The translations under genes were made by a program, and so were the position numbers. A stretch of DNA of 64,000 nucleotides, taken from positions 62,001 through 126,000 of the forward strand of contig JAPLSA010000006.1 of NCBI GenBank assembly GCA_026398815.1. The letters are read 5' to 3'. Position 1 is the first letter of the stretch. Every line of letters begins with the position of its first letter. The notes beneath the pieces are model-generated. The model was not told the DNA's origin and did no database searches. It saw only the letters and a list, made by a program, of their open reading frames with translations. The DNA is from Gammaproteobacteria bacterium. Lineage in GTDB: Bacteria; Pseudomonadota; Gammaproteobacteria; Nevskiales; Nevskiaceae. Below are positions 58,105 through 64,000 of the stretch, one piece after another.

Positions 58105-60099
58105 ATGACCTCCAATCGCCACGTCCGCGCCGCGCGCCAGCGACGCCTTCCGTCGACTCGCCACGCCACGCTCGCGCTGTCGTCCGCCCTGTTCCTGATC
58201 GCCTGTTCATCGACCGGCACGCCGATCGTCAGCCGGTATCCCGGCGGCGGCGGTCATTCGAGCGCCGCTGCACCGGCCGCCAGCGACACCGCGCTGGCCA
58301 GCCAGGCCGAGGCGCTGCTGAGCCGGGGCGACCCGGCCGGCGCCTCGCGGATGTTCATGGCCGCAGCGGTGGCCGCCAGCGGCCACGAAGCCAACGACTT
58401 CCGGTTGCGCGCCGCTGCCGCCGCCCTCGCCGCCGGCGACCCGGTGCGCGCCGACCTGCTGCTCGACCAGATTCCCGCGCCGTTCGGCGATCAGCCTGGC
58501 CAGACGGCGCAGCAGGGCCGCTACCGGCTGCTGCGCGCCCAGACGGCGCTGGCCCGCAACGATCCGCAGCGCGCGCTGCGGCTGCTGCCGCAGGGCGATC
58601 CCGGTGGCGACCCGCAGACTGCCGAGCAGACGCTGCTGGTCCGCGCCCAGGCGTTGGCGCGCAGCAACGATCCGGTGTCGGCCGTCGCCACGCTGGTCAA
58701 CCGCGAGCGCTACCTGAGCGGCATCGTCGCGCTCGGCGACAACCGCGAGCTGCTGTGGAACCTGCTGCAGGGCGCCACGCTGGATACCGCCACGATCAAC
58801 CGGGCGCTGGCCGCCACGCCGATCACCCGGGGCTGGGTGGAACTGGCGACGCTGGCCCGCCGCCGCGCGCCGCCCGGCGAGCTGGACGGCTGGCGCAAGC
58901 GCTATCCGCGCCATCCTGGCGAGGAACGCCTGGCGGCACTGCTCGTCACCGACACGTCGACTGCGTTCGCCGATCCGGCGCTGCCCGGCGTCGGCACGGT
59001 GCCGGTGCCGATTCAGGGGGCCGGGTCCACTGCAGTGCCGCTGGCCGGCGCCGGCAGCGTCGCGCTGCTGCTGCCGCAGAGCGGACCGCTGGCCAGCCTT
59101 GCCGATGCGCTGCGGGCCGGCTACGAAAGCGCCGCGCGCACCGCCGGCGAGCCGGTGCCGCGCCTGTACGACACCAGCGGCTACGCCCAGGCGCTGGCCG
59201 ATGGCGCCGGCGTGATCGTCGGCCCGCTGCCGAAAGACGCGCTGACCGCCGTCGCGGCTGCCCCGTCGCTGGCGGTGCCGGTGCTGGGCCTGAACTACCT
59301 CGACGGCAACCGCGTGGCGCCGGCCGGCCTGTACCAGTTCGGCCTGGCGCCGGAAGACGAGGCCCGCGCCGCCGCCGAAGACGCCTTCGCCCGCAGCCTG
59401 TCGCGCGCGCTGACCATGGTGCCGGCCACCGACTGGGGCAACCGCGTGCAGGTGGCCTTCGCGGCCCGCTTCCGCGAACTCGGCGGCACGGTCGTCGAAT
59501 CCGGCCGCTACTCCGGCGAGCCGCAGGCCTGGTCCGATCCGGTCAAGCGGCTGCTGCGCTATGTCGCGATCAACGACAAGAAGGCGGCCGCAGAAGCCCG
59601 CGCCAAGGCCGGGCCGGATGTCGATCCGCAGCGGCGCAATGATTTCGACTTCGTGTTCCTGGCCGGCCGCGCTTCGCAGGCGCGCGTGCTGTGGCCGCTG
59701 TTCCGCTACTACCACGCCGACCGCACGCCGGTGTACGCGACCTCGGCCGTCAACGAATCGGTCGGCGACGGCGATCTGGCCGGCATCCGCTTCTGCGACG
59801 CGCCGTGGCTGGTCGAATCCGGCGGCCAGCGGCAGGCGGTGCGCGACGAGGCGCTGAACGGCCGCAGCCGCGAGGCGGCGCGTTTCTTCGCGTTCGGCGT
59901 CGATGCCCAGGCGCTGGCCGGCCGCATCGCCCGCAACCAGCTGCACGGCGGCGAACTGGTGCCCGGCGTCACCGGCGCGCTCGGCGTCGACACCAGTGGC
60001 GCGGTGCGCCGCAAGCTCGCTTGCGCGCAGATGACCAACGGCGGCGATCCGGCGCTGCTGCCGCCACCCGACGCCAGCCGCGTGCCGATCACGCCGTGA
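58105..60099 (+). CDS. lpoA: penicillin-binding protein activator LpoA
   Basis: A 664-residue outer-membrane lipoprotein activator of the peptidoglycan synthase PBP1A. A basic N terminus is followed by LALSSALFLIAC (lipobox near residue 32). Then come a TPR-like helical domain (around 60-300) and a periplasmic-binding-protein-type domain from VALLLPQSGPLASLADALRAGYE to the C terminus. That order and the neighbours rsmI and yraN are the conserved E. coli-type context. The stop codon overlaps the GTG start of yraN. Confidence 0.92.
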   Translation: MTSNRHVRAARQRRLPSTRHATLALSSALFLIACSSTGTPIVSRYPGGGGHSSAAAPAASDTALASQAEALLSRGDPAGASRMFMAAAVAASGHEANDFRLRAAAAALAAGDPVRADLLLDQIPAPFGDQPGQTAQQGRYRLLRAQTALARNDPQRALRLLPQGDPGGDPQTAEQTLLVRAQALARSNDPVSAVATLVNRERYLSGIVALGDNRELLWNLLQGATLDTATINRALAATPITRGWVELATLARRRAPPGELDGWRKRYPRHPGEERLAALLVTDTSTAFADPALPGVGTVPVPIQGAGSTAVPLAGAGSVALLLPQSGPLASLADALRAGYESAARTAGEPVPRLYDTSGYAQALADGAGVIVGPLPKDALTAVAAAPSLAVPVLGLNYLDGNRVAPAGLYQFGLAPEDEARAAAEDAFARSLSRALTMVPATDWGNRVQVAFAARFRELGGTVVESGRYSGEPQAWSDPVKRLLRYVAINDKKAAAEARAKAGPDVDPQRRNDFDFVFLAGRASQARVLWPLFRYYHADRTPVYATSAVNESVGDGDLAGIRFCDAPWLVESGGQRQAVRDEALNGRSREAARFFAFGVDAQALAGRIARNQLHGGELVPGVTGALGVDTSGAVRRKLACAQMTNGGDPALLPPPDASRVPITP

Positions 60100-60443
60100 G
60101 CTGGCTGCGCGGCGTCGATGCGGAAACGCGGGCGCAGCGCTTCCTCGAAGGACGCGGCCTGCGCCTGATCGCCCGCAACTGGCGCTGCAAGGGCGGCGAG
60201 CTGGACCTGCTGATGGACGACGGCAGCACGCTGGCGGTGATCGAAGTCCGCAGCCGCGCGCGCAGCGACTACGGCAGCGCGCTGGAATCGGTCGATGCCC
60301 GCAAGCGCGGCCGGCTGGTGCACGCCACGCAGCTGTTCCTGGTCGCCCATCCGGAACACGCCCAGCGCGAGGTGCGCTTCGACGTGGTGACCGTCGAAGG
60401 CACCGAGCTGCAATGGCTGAAGGCGGCCTTCGATGGCGGCTGA
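60096..60443 (+). CDS. yraN: YraN/UPF0102 family endonuclease-like protein
   Basis: A 115-residue YraN protein with a nuclease-like core: ARNWRCKGGELDLLMDD, VIEVRSRARSDYGSALES and RFDVVTVEG. Residues E, D and ExR/K correspond to the family's predicted PD-(D/E)XK-like site. The GTG start overlaps the lpoA stop codon by four bases. Conserved in synteny with lpoA across gammaproteobacteria; the exact function is unknown. Confidence 0.9.
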   Translation: MSWLRGVDAETRAQRFLEGRGLRLIARNWRCKGGELDLLMDDGSTLAVIEVRSRARSDYGSALESVDARKRGRLVHATQLFLVAHPEHAQREVRFDVVTVEGTELQWLKAAFDGG

Positions 60444-61830
60444 AGCGGCCACCGTCGCGCTGCGCTGGCTGAAGGAGGCGCTGCCGCCCGAGCGGCTGCT
60501 GCTCGATCCCGGCGAACGCCTGGCCTACGGCTACGACAACAGCCGCCGGGTGGCGATGCCCGATGCCGTGGTGCTGGCCGAATCGGTGGCCGAGGTGCAG
60601 CTGGCCGTCGACCTCTGCCGCACGCACGGCCTGCCGCTGATCGCCCGCGGGCGCGGCACCAACACCACCGGGGCAACGGTGCCGATCCACGGCGGCCTGG
60701 TGCTGTCGCTGGAACGGATGAACCGCATGCTGCGGGTATCGCCGGGCGACCGGCTGCTGGAATGCGAGGCCGGCGCGCTCAATGGCGACGTGCAGCGCGA
60801 GGCCGCCCGACACGGGCTGTTCTGGGCGCCGGACCCGACCAGCGCGGCGTACTCGACGGTCGGCGGCAATCTCGCCTGTGGTGCCGGCGGGCCGCGCGCG
60901 GTGAAGTACGGCACCGCGCGCGACAACGTGCTCGGCCTGCGCGCGATCGCCGGCACGGGTGCGGCGATCCGGACCGGCTGCTACACCACCAAGGGCGTGG
61001 TCGGCTACGACCTGACCCGGCTGCTGATCGGCTCCGAAGGCACGCTGGCGGTGATCACCCAGGCCGCGCTCAAGCTGCTGCCGGCGCCTGAAACCACGCG
61101 CACCTTGCGCGCCGCCTATCGCGACGTCGAGGCGGCGGCAGCGGCGGTGGCGCGGCTGATGGCGCAGCCGGAAACGCCGGCCAGCCTGGAATTTCTCGAT
61201 GCCGACGCCGTACAGCTGGCGCAGGCGCATCGCGACTGCGGCCTGCCACCGGACTGCGGCGCGCTGCTGCTGATCGACTGCGATGGCAGCCATGCCGGCA
61301 TCGCAGCGGTGGTCGCGGCGGTCAGCGCGGCCGCCGCCGGCGAGGGCCTGATCGACCTGCGCGCCGCCCGCTCCGAAGCCGAGGCCGAAGACCTCTGGGC
61401 GGCCCGCAAGGCGCTGTCGCCGGCGCTGCGCAAGCTGGCGCCGAAGAAGGTCAACGAGGATGTCGCGGTGCCGGTCACCCGGCTGCCGGAACTGATCCAC
61501 GGCGTCGGCGCGCTGTCGCGCCAGCACGGCATCCGCATCGTCTGCTTCGGCCATGCCGGCAATGGCAACATCCACGTCAACCTGCTGGCCGATCCGGATG
61601 ATCCGGCGCAGATGGCGGTCATCGAACCCTGCCTGCATGCGGTGTTCCGGCTGGTGCTGAGCCTCGACGGCACGCTGTCCGGCGAGCATGGCGTCGGCAT
61701 CGACAAGCGCGCCTTCGTGGCCTGGGAAATCGATGCGCCGACGCTTTCGATGATGCAGGCGGTCAAGCGCAGCTTCGACCCGGCCGGCATCCTCAATCCC
61801 GGCAAGGCGCTGCCGGCCGCCCCGACCTGA
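60433..61830 (+). CDS. FAD-linked oxidase (GlcD/D-lactate dehydrogenase family)
   Basis: A 465-residue flavoenzyme of the VAO/PCMH type. The FAD-binding domain has LPLIARGRGTNTTGATVP and FWAPDPTSAAYSTVGGNLA, GAGGPRAVKYGT and LLIGSEGTLAVIT. The C-terminal cap domain has CFGHAGNGNIHVNLL and LSGEHGVGIDKR. It oxidises a 2-hydroxy acid such as glycolate or D-lactate, passing electrons to quinone or another acceptor; the substrate is not fixed. No GlcE/GlcF partners are adjacent. It overlaps yraN by 11 bases on the same strand. Confidence 0.93.
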   Translation: MAAEAATVALRWLKEALPPERLLLDPGERLAYGYDNSRRVAMPDAVVLAESVAEVQLAVDLCRTHGLPLIARGRGTNTTGATVPIHGGLVLSLERMNRMLRVSPGDRLLECEAGALNGDVQREAARHGLFWAPDPTSAAYSTVGGNLACGAGGPRAVKYGTARDNVLGLRAIAGTGAAIRTGCYTTKGVVGYDLTRLLIGSEGTLAVITQAALKLLPAPETTRTLRAAYRDVEAAAAAVARLMAQPETPASLEFLDADAVQLAQAHRDCGLPPDCGALLLIDCDGSHAGIAAVVAAVSAAAAGEGLIDLRAARSEAEAEDLWAARKALSPALRKLAPKKVNEDVAVPVTRLPELIHGVGALSRQHGIRIVCFGHAGNGNIHVNLLADPDDPAQMAVIEPCLHAVFRLVLSLDGTLSGEHGVGIDKRAFVAWEIDAPTLSMMQAVKRSFDPAGILNPGKALPAAPT

Positions 61831-61840
61831 GAACGCTGCG

Positions 61841-62374
61841 ATGACGATGAGTCTGAAAGCGCTGATGAACGCGCCGATGCGCCCCGGCCGGCTCGACTGG
61901 ATCGGCCTGCGCCCGGCGCGCCGCGAAACGCTGCAGGCGGTCGACGAGGCGCGCGTGGAGATCGGCGGCGGTCTGGTCGGCGATCACTACACCGGCCCGG
62001 CCGATGCCAAGCGGATGGTGTCGATGATCCAGGCCGAACATCTGGTGGCGGTTGCCGGCATCCTCGGCCGGCCGGCCGTCACGCCGTTCATGACCCGCCG
62101 CAACCTGGTGATTTCCGGCCTGAACCTGCTGGCGCTGAAGGGCCGCACATTCACCATCGGCGAGGCGCTGTTCGCCTACACCGGTCCCTGCGCGCCCTGC
62201 GGGCGGATGGACGAGAACCTCGGCCCCGGCGGCTTCCAGGCGATGCGCGGCCACGGCGGCATCATCACCCGGGTGCTGCGGCCGGGCACCATCCGGGTCG
62301 GCGACGCGGTGGTGGTGCTGGACCTTCCGCAGCAGCCGTCGCTGGCGCTGCTGACCTATCCCGACGAGGAATGA
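61841..62374 (+). CDS. MOSC domain protein
   Basis: A 177-residue MOSC-domain protein. The signature includes GLVGDHYTGPADAKRMVSMIQAE, TRRNLVISGLNLLALKG and the Cys-containing GPCAPCGRMDENLGPGGF, whose Cys binds molybdenum cofactor sulfur in the family. Members handle sulfurated molybdenum cofactor, for example in nitrogenous or thiol detoxification. It follows the FAD oxidase gene by ten bases, in one plus-strand run that also includes DUF1428. Confidence 0.88.
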   Translation: MTMSLKALMNAPMRPGRLDWIGLRPARRETLQAVDEARVEIGGGLVGDHYTGPADAKRMVSMIQAEHLVAVAGILGRPAVTPFMTRRNLVISGLNLLALKGRTFTIGEALFAYTGPCAPCGRMDENLGPGGFQAMRGHGGIITRVLRPGTIRVGDAVVVLDLPQQPSLALLTYPDEE

Positions 62375-62377
62375 ACG

Positions 62378-62791
62378 ATGGCGTATGTCGATGGCTTCGT
62401 GCTGCCGGTGCCGGTGGCGAAACTGGCGGACTACCGCAAGCTGGCGCGCAAGGCCGGCAAGATCTGGATCGAGTACGGCGCGCTGGCCTATACCGAATGC
62501 GTGGCCGATGACGTCAAGCCCGGCAAGCTGACCTCGTTTCCGCAGAGCGTGAAGCTGAAGGCTGACGAGACGGTGATCTTCGCGTGGATCGTCTACCCGT
62601 CGCGCAAGCTGCGCGACAGCATCAACGCCAAGGTGATGAACGACCCTCGGCTGGCCAGCATGGCCGATCCGGCGAATCATCCGTTCGACGGCAAGCGCAT
62701 GTTCTGGGGCGGCTTCAAGCCGATCGTCGAGCTGCGCGCCACGCCGGCGGCCGGCCCGGACACCCCTCCGGACGCGGCCGAGCCGGCATGA
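62378..62791 (+). CDS. DUF1428 family protein
   Basis: A 137-residue DUF1428 protein, a dimeric alpha/beta barrel-like fold. It starts MAYVDGFVLPVPVAKLADYRKLA and contains WIEYGALAYTECVADDV, WIVYPSRKLRDSINAKVM and the C-terminal KRMFWGGFKP. The function is unknown. It starts three bases after the MOSC stop codon, and its own stop codon overlaps the next ATG, so it is translationally coupled to the isoaspartyl peptidase. Confidence 0.92.
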   Translation: MAYVDGFVLPVPVAKLADYRKLARKAGKIWIEYGALAYTECVADDVKPGKLTSFPQSVKLKADETVIFAWIVYPSRKLRDSINAKVMNDPRLASMADPANHPFDGKRMFWGGFKPIVELRATPAAGPDTPPDAAEPA

Positions 62792-63753
62792 GCGACCGCG
62801 AAGCCCCATCCGACCGGCTGCGCTTCGCGCTGCACGGCGGCGCCGGCGAACTGCCGGACGACGCCGGTCCGCAGACCGAGCAGCGCGCCGCGCTGGATGC
62901 CATCGCCCGCGACGCCGTGGCCGTGCTCCGGGCCGGCGGCAGCGCGCTGGACGCGGTGACCTTGGCGGTCGAGCAGCTGGAGCAATGCCCGCTGTTCAAT
63001 GCCGGCATCGGTGCGGTGCTGAACCGCGACGGCCAGCCCGAACTCGATGCCGCGATTACCCGGGGCGAGGATCGCGGCACAGGCGCGGTGGCCGGCGTGT
63101 CGCGGGTGGCCAGCCCGATCCGGCTGGCCCGCGCGGTGATGGAGCGGAGCCCGCATGTGCTGCTGGCCGCCGACGGCGCCGAGCAGCTGGCGCGCGAGCT
63201 GGGGCTGCCGATGGTGGCACCGGAATCGTTCGTGATTCCGCTGCGCCAGGCGCAGCTGGCGGCGGCCCGGCGCAGCGGCAGCATCGCGCTCGATCACGTC
63301 GACGACCGCGCCGCGCCCGATGCCGCCTTCGGTACCGTCGGCGCCGTCGCCCGCGATCGTCATGGTCATCTGGCCGCCGCCACCTCGACCGGCGGGCTGA
63401 CCAACAAGCGGCCCGGCCGGATCGGCGACACCGCGCTGTTCGGTGCCGGTACCTTCGCCGATGACGGCAGCTGCGCGATCTCCTGCACCGGCACCGGCGA
63501 ATCGTTCATCCGCGCCGCCTTCGGCCAGGCCGTGCACGGCCGGATGGTCTGGGGCGGGCTGTCGCTGGAGGCCGCCTGCGCCGCCGCGCTCGACGATGTG
63601 CGCCGGCTCGGCGGCGTCGGCGGCTGCATCGCCATCGATCGCGACGGCCGGCTGTGCCTGCCGTTCAATGCCGGCGTGCTGTTCCGCGCCTGGTGGACCG
63701 GCGGCGAGACGGCCGTGCAGACCGCCGTCTGGCGCGAGCGCTCAGCCGCCTAG
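62788..63753 (+). CDS. isoaspartyl peptidase/L-asparaginase (Ntn-hydrolase)
   Basis: A 321-residue plant-type asparaginase precursor that cleaves itself to expose the catalytic Thr. The nucleophile is Thr183 in AFGTVGAVARD. Other motifs are HGGAGELP near the N terminus, NAGIGAVLNRDG, STGGLTNKRPGRIGD and SCTGTGESFIR. It hydrolyses isoaspartyl dipeptides and L-asparagine. The ATG overlaps the DUF1428 stop codon by four bases. A complete copy in size and motif order. Confidence 0.94.
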   Translation: MSDREAPSDRLRFALHGGAGELPDDAGPQTEQRAALDAIARDAVAVLRAGGSALDAVTLAVEQLEQCPLFNAGIGAVLNRDGQPELDAAITRGEDRGTGAVAGVSRVASPIRLARAVMERSPHVLLAADGAEQLARELGLPMVAPESFVIPLRQAQLAAARRSGSIALDHVDDRAAPDAAFGTVGAVARDRHGHLAAATSTGGLTNKRPGRIGDTALFGAGTFADDGSCAISCTGTGESFIRAAFGQAVHGRMVWGGLSLEAACAAALDDVRRLGGVGGCIAIDRDGRLCLPFNAGVLFRAWWTGGETAVQTAVWRERSAA

Positions 63754-63759
63754 GCCGGC

Positions 63760-64000
63760 TCAGGCGCTGCCGGCCGCCGGCAGCAGGAACAGGCTGACCG
63801 GCTCGGCGAAACCCTTGATCGGCAGCGGCGCGCGGCTCTGCAGGCGGGCGTCGCCGGCCAGTTCGGCGGTGCGTGCGGCGATCAGGATCTCGCCGTCGTG
63901 GGCCTGCTCGCAGAGCCGTGAGGCCAGGTTCACGGCCGGCCCGACCGCCGTGTATTCGAGCCGGGTGGCGCTGCCGATGATGCCGACGGTGACGAAGCCG
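63760..64000 (-). CDS. class III adenylate/guanylate cyclase, C-terminal fragment (cut by window end)
   Basis: Only the last 79 codons are inside the window; the rest runs off the right edge. The visible part reads VGIIGSATRLEYTAVGPAVN, then LASRLCEQAHDGEILIAART and a C-terminal LPIKGFAEPVSLFLL. This is the tail of a class III nucleotidyl cyclase domain, with the conserved EYTAVGPAVNLASRL segment. Sensor domains, if any, are outside the window. The stop codon is at 63760-63762. Confidence 0.85.
   Translation of the reverse strand, partial: GFVTVGIIGSATRLEYTAVGPAVNLASRLCEQAHDGEILIAARTAELAGDARLQSRAPLPIKGFAEPVSLFLLPAAGSA

Noticed and set aside
58207-61689. 1160-codon minus-strand frame over lpoA, yraN and the FAD oxidase
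   Set aside because: Composed of His/Arg/Gln/Ala-rich sequence without motifs, antisense to three genes with clear family signatures.
1-64000. tRNA, rRNA, transposase or prophage genes
   Set aside because: No cloverleaf-like CCA-end clusters, rRNA stretches, integrase/transposase motifs or phage structural genes were seen while reading; a tRNAscan or HMM scan would be needed to exclude small ones.

Overview
The window is uniformly GC-rich, densely coding DNA from a Gram-negative bacterium. Gammaproteobacterial markers are the order rsmI / lpoA-yraN, the Lol lipoprotein-sorting genes followed by comEC, an LpxH-like hydrolase and an HME-RND efflux system. A CYP153-type alkane hydroxylase and the general gene style suggest a Nevskiales/Solimonas-like or Xanthomonadales-like organism; this is inference, because no rRNA gene lies in the window. 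I see no tRNA, rRNA, CRISPR array, insertion sequence or prophage.

Layout. 1-2.4 kb: DUF1330 protein, LpxH-like phosphatase, AraC regulator (minus strand). 2.5-4.35 kb: ferredoxin and CYP153 P450, ended by a strong terminator. 4.4-10 kb: MacB-like ABC export operon (adaptor, small CxxC protein, ATPase, two permeases), interrupted between ATPase and permeases by an eight-copy array of about 130-bp palindromic repeats. 10.0-11.1 kb: a compositionally distinct putative PD-(D/E)XK nuclease and a VOC protein. 11.2-15.4 kb: a 1400-residue Cache-containing membrane protein. 15.5-19.3 kb: gltX, a QueD-like protein, a Tyr-rich lipoprotein, hisI. 19.4-23.7 kb: lolC/E-lolD-comEC. 23.8-30.2 kb: GT39 glycosyltransferase, MscS channel, a GH13_18 phosphorylase and a convergent HAD-GT20 fusion, together likely a glucosylglycerol osmolyte module. 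30.7-34.1 kb: 2-oxoacid dehydrogenase E1 alpha, E1 beta and E2, without E3.

34.1-36 kb: membrane protein, Rrf2 regulator, small basic protein and trxC. 36.1-39.9 kb: SDR oxidoreductase divergent from AraC plus GNAT, and a second AraC divergent from ohr. 40-45.1 kb: zinc alcohol dehydrogenase, then a minus-strand set of aminotransferase, class II aldolase, MEST-like alpha/beta hydrolase and 2-keto-4-pentenoate hydratase. 45.4-47.7 kb: DUF2461 protein and DUF5666 lipoprotein. 47.8-55.9 kb: outer-membrane factor, adaptor, HME-RND pump and DUF3240, divergent from an OmpR/EnvZ-type two-component system. 55.9-64 kb: MFS transporter, rsmI, lpoA, yraN, FAD oxidase, MOSC, DUF1428, isoaspartyl peptidase and the 3' end of a class III nucleotide cyclase.

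The main themes are envelope biogenesis and export, osmotic and redox stress handling, and oxidative catabolism. The most unusual items are the repeat array inside the ABC operon, the orphan giant Cache protein, the lone nuclease-like gene, the bacterial MEST-like hydrolase and the glucosylglycerol module.
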